Position numbers and translations under genes: made by a program. A DNA stretch of 64,000 nt. Origin: Bugula neritina (Eukaryota; Bryozoa; Gymnolaemata; Cheilostomatida; Bugulidae). Positions within the stretch are counted from its first letter, which is position 1; every line of letters starts with the position of its first letter. Below, one piece after another: positions 45,767-64,000 of this stretch. A model generated the notes under the pieces. It was not told the origin of the DNA, ran no database searches, and worked only from the letters and a program-made list of their open reading frames with translations. The stretch is from the NCBI GenBank assembly GCA_964035545.1, contig OZ037767.1, positions 26,273,628 through 26,337,627 on the forward strand, read 5' to 3'.

Positions 45767-47470
45767 TAAAGATATCACCTCCCCGGTGTTTTGATTAAAT
45801 GCTGTTTGTGCATTGATGTCCTCAAGCAATTATTTGTATTTTTCTAAAATTCATATAGTGAATGCACAACATCAAGTTTCTGCCTGGAGTTTCTTATTTT
45901 AGATCCAACTATGTAAATAGCTAACTTTTGCACTTAAACAATGTTTACCTACTCCTTAGCTATTGATCTTACATGGCTTCTCATTTTTTTGTTTTTCATT
46001 TAGTGCTTTTTTGAGTCAATATATCAGCTGATCAAAACAGTTTAACAAGCTTTCCACTCAATTTATTGTTGACACCTTGCTCATTAATAACATTCCAAAT
46101 AACTCAACGCAAATCAGAACTGTAATGTACCCAGTGACCGCGATTCAACCTTCCTTCAAGGCTTTACATTTTCAATAAAAAAACTTTGCAAAATAACAGT
46201 TTAAAAAAAAAATATTTACTTATATCTGCAAAAAGGTCCTGAATATTCTATGTTATTAAAATAGGTCAATATGATAAGAGATATGTTTTTCTCACCAAAA
46301 AAATGCATCGAATTTTAATTATGTTTATTATTTACGGAGTCGAACAATGTAGAAGTTCTAAATGCATTTCTAATAATGTCAGTTTTTATCAAACAATAGC
46401 TATACCACTAGATAAAATAGTCTCTATATAATGTCTATATAATAAGTACAACTGCCTACTAAAAACAAACATATTTAATTAATTACACTTCAAAACATTG
46501 ACATTTTGTAAATCTCCTATTGAAAAATAGCAGGCGTAGTCTTGGAGAGCTGAAGGTTGCATAATTAATTTCACTTAAACTTATACCAAAAAGCTATAAT
46601 AATTTTAAAAAACTAGCCATATACAAAAAAGTGTGATCTTGAAACTCAAATGCACATTATTAACTTCATTTAGTTGTTGTTCTATTACACCTCTTTCAAT
46701 GCCAAATATTGAAAATAACGAGTTTGATAATCATAATACTAGAGTAGCCAGTAGAATTTATAATGTGATGCATGTAGATAGATGTGGTGCAGTGATGATG
46801 AAATTAAGAAAATCCCGTGTTCTAGATTACAACACTTTTAAAGATATAGCAAGAGAAGATATGCTCTCATTAGAAAATTAACCCAAAGTGATTTAGGAAA
46901 ATTGAAGAACTTGGGCTACTGAATTTTCTCCTGTGCAGCACTTAAATTGGTATGTTTTGCACAACATGTTTTGCACTTTTAATCATGTTTGAATAATTAA
47001 CGGTTTTTGAATCAACCGAGCAGCTAAAGCGTGCTGTAAACAACTTTCTTGGATTTTCATTGAATAGAAAAACTTTCTTTACAAAAGAAATTTTTATGTT
47101 GAAAATACCTACAGCTGTGTTTTTCACAAAAACAGTCTGATGTTGACAGGCCGTAAGACATCAACTAATATACAGTGTTGAGTTACCAATCTTTCTATTA
47201 GCACAACACTTTTGTTTGCCGGGAATTGCATGCAAAGTGCTTTTGCACTGAATACCAAGCCCCTGACACTGAGGCAATGTCAGATAAACACAAACTGGCT
47301 GCAAATTTTAGCTCAGTGATTGTAAACAATAGTATGAGCTAAATTCCATGAAGCTTAGCTTTTGTTCATTAGCTTTTGCACTAAACACTTTCCAAATACA
47401 GGACTAAGTATCAATAAGGAGTTTGGTAAAGCTTAATCAATGAATAGAAACACCTGTATTTATACATGCA
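45767..47470. repeat. Y-X repeat block, order reversed relative to the left unit
   Basis: Module Y (45767-47130) matches 2964-4300. Module X (47140-47470) matches 2632-2950. The two modules join at 47130-47142 with no spacer, whereas the left unit has X before Y with inverted ends. Confidence 0.7.
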
Positions 47471-48650
47471 GATCAATAAGTTTAGTTTAGTGACGCAAAC
47501 AATGCCAGCCAGGGTCGTTGAGCATTTGCATGCAAAATCTTTGCATTAAAAATGATTATAAGCAGGTTTCATCATTGCGCATGTTTCATGCTTTTATAAA
47601 AAATAAACTTTATTTTTGCACCTGATCTGTAAGTGAATATTTAGAAGTATCATTTTTATAATCACCAAACTAGTTTCAATAAACGGATGTCCTCAGAAAT
47701 AGTGTTAGTCATCAGCTAAAGTGACTATTTAGTCGAATTACTTAAGAAAAGTCGCAAAAGATTAAATATGGCTATATATAATAGCTTTCTAGCCGGACGG
47801 TAATTAGTTTGCATACAGTGAATTGGCCAGTTGCTGCTGATGTTATTTACTGACTTTAAGTTTTTAGTTTACTAAATAAGCCCAAAGAAAATTATGCAAA
47901 GATTCGAAGTTGTCTTTTTTGCATAACTTGTGGTGTACTAGATAAACGAATAACGGACAAAAGCCTTAACAAAGTCATACAGGTCAATCATTGCTAAAGT
48001 TAGCACATTTCCAGCCTTATTAGCACAGCAAATCTGTATATTATACAAATTTACATTTACTTTACTTACTTACATATTTAATTAATTTACTTATTAATAT
48101 ACTTACAGTTACTTTTAAATCTATATAATAATATATCTCTTATGTCAAATGGATGCACTTTATTTTTTTCCTCTCCTTTTACAAAAGTGTTCTTAGTTTT
48201 GCTAAACATTTTGCATTGACTAAAAACAAACAGGATGCTTATTTATAATATTTCTATAACAAATACAGTCAAGGTTCATTGTTTAATCCTGCTTTTCAAT
48301 TTTTAGTTTCTCAAACAAGGTCTTTCAGCATTTTTTAAAAACATAAGCACAAATAACAAGTAACAAAGCATGTTTTTCTCAAGATCTGAAGCTAGTTTCT
48401 GAATGGAAAAAAAAACAAGTCCTAATTGTTCATTAGACTGTCTTCAATAATATGTTTACCCTATTTTTTAAAGTGATGTAGTCTTTTCCGTCATAAAAAA
48501 TATTTATTAGCGTTAAGTGAAATCATTATAGCAAGGAATTTGACCAAATGTTGAGATTAATATAGTGTATGAACAGGTAACAATTTTATTGCAACTCTTA
48601 TTTCTGGTCAGGTATTTTACAGTGTACATTGAGCATTATTATTATTATTA
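47471..48650. other. AT-rich stretch, no feature recognised
   Basis: No gene, repeat or motif that I can support. It ends in a short ATT run (48637-48651) just before the RT relic. Confidence 0.5.
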
Positions 48651-48653
48651 TTG

Positions 48654-49680
48654 TTTGCTGATGAAACTAGTGTTTTCTCCACAGATATTATAGACTTACA
48701 GCACGCGGAGTTAACAAAATTAGTCAATTGTGTGTAGCAAACAAACTTACAATAAATTCACAAAAAACCTTGTCTATGCATTCCATGAATCCCAAAAACA
48801 TATTTTAAAACCTTTTAACCCTATAGTTTTGAACAACATACCTATCTTAAATGCAAATTGCACTTAATATTTAGGAATTATTTTAGATGAACATATTTTT
48901 TTAGTAAACATATAGCAAAAATTTGCAATAAATTAATTTATGTAATTTCAATGAAGTATTTAAAGAAGTATTTTAACACAAAAACAATGGTTGACATTTA
49001 CTATACATTTTTTTATCTACATTTAATTTATGGTTTAAAGTTTTGGAGTCATGCTGGTACTTTATAGCTTGATAAAATTTTGATTTTGCAAGAAATAGCA
49101 TTGAGAATAATTGTAAAAATAAAACCAAGTGAAACTGTGGTAAGCAATTTTGCCATCTTAAAAATCATGCCTATTAAAATGCCATTTAAATTCCGATACC
49201 TTTTGCATTTTATTACAATGTTACCTTAAATAGCAAAATTAAAAAAACTATCCATAGATCATAATTATGAGACAAGATTGAAAGTCAGCAATGCAATTAA
49301 AACTAATAAATTTAAAACAAACAAAAGGTAAAGGTCTATGTTATTTGAAGCTGCAAAGTTGTTTAATAAATATTTATATGATTTTGAAAGCATGAATTCT
49401 GGGATGGTGAAGTCAAGGTTAGAAGATCATCTATGGACGGAGTATGGTGCTGCTGGTACGAATGGAGCCTCTTTGCTGTAATGATTAGGCAGGGGTTTTT
49501 TTATCCTATAGAAAGTCGGGCTGTCTCCTTACTAGCTTCACGCTATCGGACAGTATCCTTTTGCTTCTTCTTTTTGTACTCTTTCTTTTTCCATAGCTTA
49601 GCTTAATATTTTTATTTTTTTATATTTTTTTTCTATATTTATTATTAGAAGCAGTAAATTAAAAACAACAACAACAGCAT
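48654..49680 (+). mobile_element. Degenerate jockey-type RT relic, 3' part
   Basis: It starts with an FADET-type degenerate form of the catalytic motif and continues through the C-terminal region (ending YGAAGTNGASLL near 49480) into a 3' UTR and a CAA-rich tail at about 49665-49678. It is the opposite-strand counterpart of the relics at 19.3 and 61.3 kb and includes parts absent from the fragment at 4447. Confidence 0.8.
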
Positions 49681-49882
49681 AAATACTGAACTGATCTAAA
49701 AACTGCAACGTCAGTTTTAACTAGATTTCTAAACTCAGTGTGAGATATTAGCTAGCAGCATGCATCTGAGACAAAAACATTCAGAATATATTACATTATT
49801 ATACTGTAAATAGATATAAATTATAATATATATTATGAAATGTTCTGAAAAAGGTTCAAAAATGTAAAGTGCAGGGAAGTTG

Positions 49883-49967
49883 CTTGCATACAGCAGGGTG
49901 GTCGGTCTTTTAGGGTACTCATACTGTATAAGTACCCTTAAAGACCGACCACCCTGCTGTATGCAAG
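49883..49967. repeat. 85-base near-perfect palindrome
   Basis: Two 42-base arms (49883-49924 and 49926-49967) are reverse complements with two mismatches, around one central base. The arms carry GGTCGGTCTTT and TGTATGCAAG. A truncated version is at 4665-4720. It could be a small foldback element or could encode a hairpin RNA. Confidence 0.9.
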
Positions 49968-50407
49968 CTGAGTGATACTCTAGGGATAGACATACCGGTC
50001 TAGCCTAGCATGCAGTGGTCCCAGTGTGTTGATATGATAATATTATGATAAGTTTAAACAGAAGTCAAAAATGTTTGTTAGATATGATTAGACATTTTAA
50101 AAAGTAAAGTTATCTGACCCCACTTAAGGCCTAGTTTTCTTAACCCATTATAAATACTTTAGTAAGCAAATTTTTCAATTTCAAAACTTAAAGGTGCATG
50201 CACACTGTGTGTAATGCTAGTATTATATAATATATATCTAATTATTATACATGTACTGGTTAAATTTTTGTAAGTCTTAAAATTATTTACATGGTACCAG
50301 ATGAGGTGATATATGAGCAGCATTTTCTAACTGCAACCATCACAAAATCTGATCGAAGTATGCAACTTGAATGCACAATTCTATTATGTCCACATTTTAA
50401 TATTAGG

Positions 50408-50590
50408 CCAATAAAATCGAGTCTGTGCATATGTTCTGAAAATGTATTGGCTGACTGAACCATAAACATGTTTTATTGGTTGATCTGTTTAAATACGCAT
50501 TGTGCAAGTGCCTGATTGTATGATATATATATTTTTTTACTTACTCAAAAATTATTTAAGCTCACAGTTAGCCACTTAGCAGCATCAGGT
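50408..50590 (+). promoter_or_regulatory. Inferred promoter and noncoding exon of A2
   Basis: CCAAT (50408), ATTGG (50446 and 50475), a TATATATAT run near 50523 and a CAG|GT donor after 50588. The acceptor ends at 50993, before the start at 51017. Confidence 0.5.
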
Positions 50591-51016
50591 AGACAGTGGT
50601 TTACTTTGAATAGCAATTATTGTTAACCCGCATTTACTTCATAAACAGTTCACCATTTATAAAATTTTGAAGCACAGTTGTGCAGAAATATTTGACTTAT
50701 AATAGGTTTTTATGCAAATATTTTAATTTGAGTTTAAAGATGGTGGTAGTGTTATCTTAATTATTCATGTCACACCTGTTTGGATAAATCTTAATTCTAA
50801 TCCCACTTACTTTATCCAGTTTCTCTTTTCTAAATTAAGCTTTAAATCATGTTTTCTACACTTATTTTTTCCTAATTTGCTGAACAAATGAACCTTGTTG
50901 TTACATAATTGGATAAGATAGAAAACTTCTTTTAATCAATGAAGTAGGAAAATTATCACAAAGCATCTTACATAAAATTACTTGTTGTTTCAGTCAGAGC
51001 CCAACATTGCGCAGCC

Positions 51017-56231
<5,215 letters not shown>

Positions 56232-58200
56232 AGTTTAGAAGGTGAACTCTGGAGCATCTCTTTAACCTTTTTATGAACCTCTAAAATTAATTAGTGTGTT
56301 TTCAAAATGGAGATATGTCTTATGACTTTTGTATGCTTAAAACATTGTATTACTCACTATTATTTCTATTCAATCATATGTATTACACTGCTAGGTCTGA
56401 ATGTAAAACTGTTATACTTTTGTCGCATACATTTTTGCTATTCACCAAATTTGATTTGATGTTACATCAATTTTTACGATAATCATGTGAAAATTATTGC
56501 TTTTACAATCTTCAATACAAATGAAAATAATCGTTTTTAAGTATATGAAGGTTGAATCCACGTAGATTGTTGGAAGACTTATTGCAAATTACCTTCCATG
56601 TATAATAAGATAACTCCTATGTCATCAAATTTCACATGATGTAATATATTATAAAAATATGCTTGGCTGCATTTCACTGTTATATTAATTTCAAAATTGC
56701 ATGGAACAAAATTGTTACTTATAATTAATTAATAATTACATAGTCAATGATCTGTAGCAATATAATATAATTAAAATTATTAAAGCAACCCTTCATGACC
56801 TTGTAAGTGTATATAGCACTTTTAAGCCTATAAGCAAAATAGTTGCATTAGACTGGTTAAAGTTTAGTCACAATCAACTTATAGCTGAGTCATCTAATAT
56901 ATATATTTGCTATTAGCAGTGAGGGATAGTTAGACGCCCCATTCTATCTATACTAGGATATCTGGCTATCAAATAGCCCATCAACTGTAAGCAGATACCC
57001 GTGCCATGTAATAGATGCACATTTAATTATTGAGTTATTTCCATAAGAACTGTAAATATCAGACAGGAAAATTAGAAACTAGCTCATGGAACAAAGTAAA
57101 TATCAGTTGACACACCTGCCGAGTGGTTGCAAAAATAAAAATAAACTATAAACTATATTTGATTATTGGGCTATCATTCTATAGTTTATTTGACTTTATG
57201 TTATAGTAAGATTAAAACAGCAGTGAATGTGTAATCTATTTATAGGCCAACTACGGGATTGATAACTCCTATAAATTGATGATAAAATGGGACAAAAGTC
57301 ATTATTACTGAAATAAAGTAAAATTTTGGCAAATCAAACAAAAACCAAAAACCAACTCAGTTATATTGAACATACAAATAATACTATAGTTGTACAAAAT
57401 ATGCAGTCAAGTTCAAGATATTGTTTATTAAGCTAATAATTAATGTTTAATTATAAATTGTTATAATTTGTTAATTGTTTGTTTGTTTGTTAATTTGTTA
57501 ATTGTTACAAATTGTTAATTTGCAATACTTTGCATGTTGAATGTATTTACATATTTTTTGTTGTAAAATTGAATGAAATTGTCACCATGTTTATATAAAG
57601 AGTTTGTAGTATCTTATAACAATGTTGTTTTCAACTATAAGTGTAATTGAAAAAAAAACATGTATATATAAGTTACCTGTAAAACAGTGTTAGTTAAGTT
57701 ATAGGGTAACCTAGTAAGGCATTCAGAGAAAAAGTATGAGAAAAAATTTGCAATTTATACAACAGCTATTGCTAAAAATCAAACACATAAACTGAAAGAG
57801 TTTTATAAAAGTTTATATATATTTTCAGAGCAATTGTCCTTACTATATTATATTAAGCTTGCAAACAGTATTTGATAAAATATATTTCAAGTCTGTTAAA
57901 TAAATCTTCACCACTTGTCATTCATTATATGCTAATAGTCAGTCATTATATGTATATGTATTATATGTATAAACTTATTAAATGTGTTTTCTCTTTATAT
58001 ATATGACAAGAGTTGAACATGTGAGATAGAATTCCTCACTCTCAGCTCACTCATTTTGTCTTCCCGGCCTCATTTTTTAAGTGGAGATATACAAACGCAA
58101 TTGTAGTTAATTGATATTTTTTAATTTTAAATTCTGTAGCCTGGAAATTCTGTTAAGCATAAACTGCTATTTTTTTACATGTCAGACTGCATGAAAACAC

Positions 58201-58571
<371 letters not shown>

Positions 58572-58746
58572 TAAAGCAGATCTTTCCATAGAAATAACAA
58601 TATTTGCAAAATCAAAATTATTTTTTAAATTATCTATATATTGATGGTGCACTACTCACTGCATTAAACACAATTTAAAAGCCACTATTGATGCATGCAC
58701 ACACAGCATGCTATACTGCATTTATACCATCTACATAAATGTAAGA

Positions 58747-59165
58747 TCTAAAAGTGCAGTGGGCGTACTCTTGGGCAACACGTTGCTGTAAGGAAAAACT
58801 ATCTGTAAGCAATTTAACATGCTATTGTGTCTGCAAAATAGTGGTTTTAGCTGATTAAAAAGCAGGTCAGCAATGTCAGCTGTGTTATAAATAACCTAAA
58901 TGCAATGTCACTGTCTCTGTAAAAAATTTAAATATTCTCTTCTGAAATGAATCGAACTTCAGGACAAATGTCTAACCATAAATTAGCCTTGCTATTTTGA
59001 AAATTTTAGTCAACCAGCGTACTGTTATATGCGTTTTTTAAATTATATGGCCTGTGAAATTTCATATTAGAGTCACATGCAAGTAACATCTGCCAGTGCA
59101 AGCTTATGGTTTTATTTACAATACTACTTGCTACCATTTCACAAGAAATTTATTCAAGTATACTA
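58747..59165. repeat. Interspersed repeat, copy 5
   Basis: Right-unit copy of 16706-17160. Confidence 0.6.
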
Positions 59166-59196
59166 TTGCATTCAGCCTTATAAAAAAAGAGCGAAG

Positions 59197-59657
59197 TAAA
59201 GTTGTGTTTATACTTTCATGACTTTCAATCAGAAATTCAATTGGGCCGAGTTGAAATTTCAACGAGTTGCATTGCATTGTAAAAGCCACTCGTCAAAATT
59301 TTTGTACTGTGATAACCTAATCAGCCGAGTTCAGAATAATACTCAAAAGGAGTAATAACTCCTTGTGGATATCGTTATTTAATTATGACTTTGTCGATTA
59401 GATGACATACTATAAATAATATGTTCATAATTATATCGCCTATGCTTTCTATGCTTTTATGCTGTCAACTTTACTAATTAATGGCATTTTCAAAAGGCAT
59501 CAAACATCGATTAGGCAAGTCAGAATTCACTTTTAGAAAGTAAGCTTCCGCAACAATATGTTTTCACCGAGTTTCAGTTGGACTATAAAGGGGTACTCAG
59601 ACGAGTGTTATTACCTGAAACTCGGTACTTTTTCAGCAAAGGTATAAACACAACTTA
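59197..59657. mobile_element. MITE in relic C2
   Basis: Right-unit copy of the element at 17186-17658, with the same inverted termini. Confidence 0.6.
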
Positions 59658-60426
59658 ATACTTTTACTAACACCCACCCCTATTTATGTGGCTATTTTCA
59701 TAATAATGTTCATTTAAAATGTCATTTCTATTGCTAATTTCGAACATCTCACTTCTAGATATTAGATACTATATTTTACTTTCACGATACATGCATGATT
59801 TAAGTCTTATACAAAGTTTTAGAACAATAAGCATAATACAGTTATCCCAAAAAGCAAAATCCGTGTAATTGTTTTAGCTAATCTAGCTGGGGTGATTGAA
59901 ATATTATTTAGGAAACATTACAAATGCAAAGAAAGTGGTGATGAAGTGTAATGCCCAATGTAGTAAGTGTACAACAGTGGTTAGAAAACCAGAACATTAT
60001 AAAATGTTATTTAGTTACTTGATATAACAACATTTTAGAATTTATTGTAGCATTTTAATTCGAAATATAAGGTAGTACAAGTACATGGTATCATACAAAA
60101 TTCTTGTGTTGGCTTTTAAACTCTCCACGTCTTATACCAATGGCCTTTTCTGAGATTCAAATCAAAATGAATGAATAACGCTTATTTTCTGCTGAAAAAA
60201 CTAGATGAGAAAAGACTAAAATTTAGAAGGTAAACCCTGGAGCACTTCTTTAAGCATTTCATCAACTTATGAAATTATGTTGAATAGGTTGCATCTTATT
60301 ATATTTTACTTAGTATATTGTTTTTGCATGTGTATGTTATAAGCACAGTATAACATTGTATTTTTTTTTCTTTCTGATAAGTCTGAATGTAAAATTATTA
60401 TACTTTTGTCAGAAATTGTTTATTAA

Positions 60427-60828
60427 GCGGTGGGCATATCTTGTGGAACACTTTGTTGTAAGGAAAAATTATCTAGAAACAATTTTTTATGCTGTTTCGT
60501 ATGCATTAATAATAGTTTTAGGTGGTTCTAAAAGGTCAGCAATGTCAGCTGTGTTATAAATAACTATGATCAATACTCTAAATACAGGTCACTGTGAAAA
60601 TGTAAATATTTTCCTTTGAACTGAATCAGTTTTAGGATAAATTACGTGAAAAGCATAAATTAGCGTTGATATTTTTAGAATTTTAGTCAACCAGTTTACT
60701 GTTATATGTGTTTTTTAAATTATGTGAGCTGTGAAATTCTACATATCATAGACACATGCACGTAACATCTGCTAGTGCAAGCTTATAGTTTTCTTTATAA
60801 CATTACATGCCACCATTTCACAAGAAAT
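60427..60828. repeat. Interspersed repeat, copy 6
   Basis: Right-unit copy of 18427-18830. Confidence 0.55.
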
Positions 60829-61273
60829 TATATGGGCTATGAAATTTTACAAACAATAAATTAGCATATATATAAACAGTTTCTTAGATACATTTAGTAT
60901 GCCAATCTATTTTATTATTGCCTTCACCACTATTTTAATATTTTTGACTAGTGTTTCAACTACAAAAGAGCTAACTCCGCAGCATTATACATATTATCAA
61001 CAATCATTAAAGTTACTATAGTTACTATTGGATTATGCAGAGAAAATATTCTACCAAACTATGCCAAAATAAATTTATGTTGGGCAAACTTGAAATATGA
61101 AAAGTTCATAAATAAACATTTAGAAGGTGCAAAGAATTTTTTTGCTACATGCATATAGTCGACTCGCTGAGCGTTTAGCATCATTTCCCAGTAAAATATC
61201 TTTATTTCATAGCAATTATGTAGACATTTCTGAGAGCTCGCAGCTGTTTGAAAAATTTAAGCACCTGCTGAGA

Positions 61274-62890
61274 TTGTTGTTGGTTTTAATTGATTACTTC
61301 TAATAGTAAATATAGAATGAAAAAGAGAAAAAATAAATAGAAATCTTAAGCTAAGCTAAGGAAAAAAAGTAGTACAAAATAAGAAGAAGCAAAAGGGTAC
61401 TGTCTGATAGTTTGAAGTTAGTAAGGAGACAGGTCGACTTTCTATAGGATAAAAAACCTCTGCCCAATCATTACAGCAAAGAGGCCCCATCTGTACCAGC
61501 AGCACCATGCTCCATTCATAGACGGTCCGCTAACCTTGACTTCACCATCTCAGAATTCATGCTCTCAAAATCATATAAATATTCATTAAATAACTTTGCA
61601 GCTTTAAATAACATAGACCTTTGCCTTTTGTCTGTTTTAAATTTATTAGTTTTAATAGCATTGCTGACTTTCAATCTTGTCTCATAATTATGATCTACTG
61701 ATGGCTTTTTAACTTTGCTATAAGGTAACATTGTAATGAAATGCAAAAGGTATCGAATTTAAATAGCATTTTAATAGGCATGATTTTTAAGATGGCAAAA
61801 TTGCTTACCACAGTTTAGTTTTATTTTTAGAATTATTCTCAATGTTTTTTTTGCAAAATCAAAATTTTATCAAGCTCTAAAGTACCAGCATGACCCCAAA
61901 ACTTTAAACCGTAATTTAAATATGGATAAAAAAATGTATAGTAAATGCCAACCATTGTTTTTGTGTTGAAATACTTCCTTACATGTCTCATCGTTAAAAT
62001 CACATGAATTATAATTTATTGCAAATTTTTGGCTATAATATGTTTACTAAAAGAAATATGTTCATCTAAAATTATTCTTAAAACTTGAGTGCAGTTTGCA
62101 TTTAAGATAGGTATGTTGTGCAAAGCTATAGGATTCAAAGGTTTTAACAGGTGTTTCTGGGAATCCATAAAATGCATGGACAAAGTTTTTGTGAATTTAA
62201 AATAAGTTTGTTTGCTACACAGAGTACACACCGTTGACTAATTTTGTTAACTCTGTGCTGTAAGTCCATAATATCTGTGGAGAAAACACTGGTGTCATCA
62301 GCAAACATTATATTTTCTAAGGTTGGAATATTTTCTGCTAAATCATTAATAAAAATTAAAAACAGCAGTGGTCCAAGATTGAAGCCTTGTGGCACACCAA
62401 TATTTACCTATTGAGTAGTTGATAGAATATTATTGATATTAACAAACTGTTTTCTATTCGAAAGGTAACTCTTTAAAAAGGTGGTGGCTAAATTAGAAAA
62501 ACTATAAAATTCTAACTTTTTAATCAAGATTAAGTAATCAACTGTATTGAAAGTCTTCGAAAAACCCAGAAACATACCATGTGTTATTATTCTGCAATCT
62601 AGATTATAGTAAAGATTTTCATGCAATCTGTTTATTGCACCAGTGGTGTTTCGTTTTTCACAAAAAACATACTGATTTTTTACAAAAAAGAACTTTACAA
62701 TCCTCCATGTAGGTACGGATTTGCTTGATCATGATTTTCTCTATTACTCTTGACAACACTGGCAAGATTGAAATAGGATGATAGTTGTTAACATCAAATT
62801 TACTTCCCTTTTTGTGCAATGCTGTTACTCTTGCAATTTTGAGACAGTGGGGGAAAATTGATTTTAATATTGTTTATTAAATATGTGATC
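61274..62890 (-). mobile_element. Degenerate jockey-type non-LTR retrotransposon, right-unit copy
   Basis: Near-identical to 19280-20895. The PQGFNLGPLLFLIFINDL and FADDTSVF motifs are readable in one frame here (62395-62144), a little better preserved than on the left. Other frames are broken. Confidence 0.85.
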
Positions 62891-62977
62891 ATATTTTCCA
62901 TTACCAACTATTTTACAATGTAATCAACATATGCAGCTCAAGGCACAATTTTATTATGTCAGCATTTCAATATTAGG

Positions 62978-63162
62978 CCAATAAAAACAAGCATGTACAT
63001 GTTCCAAGCAGTTATTGGCTGAATGAACTAAATAAACATATTTTATTGGCTGATCTGTGTTTATATCATTATGTAAGTGTCAGGCTGTATGGTATAATTA
63101 TATGCCTTGACATATACTCAGTATCTATTCAAACTTGCAGCTAGTTTATAATAGAATCAGGT
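62978..63162 (+). promoter_or_regulatory. Inferred promoter and noncoding exon of B2
   Basis: Same CCAAT, ATTGG, ATTGG, TATA-like and CAG|GT donor order (donor after 63160) as upstream of B1. Confidence 0.5.
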
Positions 63163-63576
63163 AGGCTGTGTTTTATTTTAAATAGCCATCAATATCATGC
63201 ATTTGCTTTGTCAGAAACTTTACTGTTACTAAAACTTTGCAGCACAAATGTTCGTCATGTTATTTAATTCACATCATAGTTATTTGAATAAATTTTATTT
63301 CTAATCCCATTTAGTTAATCTTGTTTATTTTCTAAGTTAAGCTTAAACCATTTTTTCTAAAAATTTTGTTGTTATACTTTAAATTAATCAAATTCCTTTG
63401 AAAATTTGTTGTTTAACTATAATTTATTTTTTGCAAAATATATGCACGAACACTGTTTTGCTTAGCTGGAAAATATATTGTGTTATTTTAATCAAGAAAG
63501 GCCTAAAGATTATTTTTGCAAAGCATTTTGGATAAACTTGTTTGTTGTTTTAGTCAGAACCCAACACTGCGCAGCC

Positions 63577-64000
63577 ATGGTATTAATCCTAGGAGGACAG
63601 CGAATTGAGAAGCAGGTGTTCCAACACAAAGGCCACATTGTCAAACACCCCTCTACACGGAAGACACTAAGTGTAAGTTCATATGTACTGTAGTCGTCTT
63701 CTACCACTTGGCTCATCTTAACTATAGAAATCTTACTGCACTACAAAGCTTCAAAGCAAAAATAACTTAAAGCAACATTATTTGTTTTCTATTTGTTGTA
63801 AAACTGTATTTAAATAGTGAAACCTTATGCTTGCATACACGTACCACATGTTTTATTTCTAACTTATTTACGTGTATAAAGTTTATCTAATTATCTTGAG
63901 AGTTATGATTGAACTATAATGTGCTCATGAACTTCACAGGAAGTGAATGCAGCCTACAGGGAGTATCCGGAAGAAATAATGGATCGCAATGTTCTGTACG
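63577..64000 (+). CDS. NTAN1-like: NTAN1-like copy B2, 5' part only
   Basis: Exon 1 (63577-63672) and the start of exon 2 (63940 onward) are present; the window ends inside exon 2. The exon sequence read here is the same as B1. The donor losses of B1 lie downstream of the window edge, so it cannot be said whether B2 is intact. Confidence 0.7.

Overview
This looks like a piece of an AT-rich, repeat-rich invertebrate animal genome. It has multi-exon genes with GT-AG introns, mobile elements of animal type (non-LTR, Ty3/gypsy-like LTR, hAT, piggyBac, MITEs) and long CA/GT microsatellites. I cannot name the species. The mobile-element mix and a decayed HALTGCD-type gene would fit a lophotrochozoan or similar invertebrate, but that is inference.

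Two host gene families are recognisable. On the + strand there is a tandem array of genes resembling protein N-terminal asparagine amidohydrolase (NTAN1). Copy A1 (5813-11101) and copy A2 (51017-56231) can be read through all exons. Copy B1 (21596-31296) is broken by lost splice donors. Copy B2 (63577-64000) runs off the window. Between A and B in each unit lies a third, exon-stripped relic (C1 16231-18300, C2 58090-60290), and another fragment (D) sits near 34.1-35.0 kb. On the - strand, between the two array units, is a complete 14-exon L-asparaginase with C-terminal ankyrin repeats (ASPG-like, 45434 down to 38267). Both families convert asparagine to aspartate: one at protein N-termini, the other on the free amino acid.

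Layout: 0-2.6 kb has little besides a HALTGCD-family pseudogene. 2.6-4.3 kb is a repeat block with inverted ends. 4.4-4.7 kb is an RT fragment. 5-12 kb is A1. 12.9-15.4 kb is a 5'-truncated non-LTR retrotransposon. 16-19 kb is relic C1. 19.3-20.9 kb is an older non-LTR relic. 21-32 kb is B1, whose intron 8 holds a hAT element and an LTR element. 32.5-34 kb is a piggyBac relic. 34-36.3 kb is relic D plus a GC-rich inverted-terminal element. 38.3-45.4 kb is ASPG. 45.8-64 kb repeats the left half (A2, C2, RT relic, B2). The segment 4673-22019 is collinear with about 49916-64000, a recent segmental duplication.

The strongest discovery is the LTR element at 27634-31056. Its two 195-bp LTRs are identical and it has a clean 5-bp target duplication. 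Its single long reading frame runs from gag zinc knuckles and protease straight into integrase, with reverse transcriptase and RNase H missing in frame. This suggests a recently mobile non-autonomous element that relied on another element's RT. The duplicate copies also provide natural empty sites that date several insertions.
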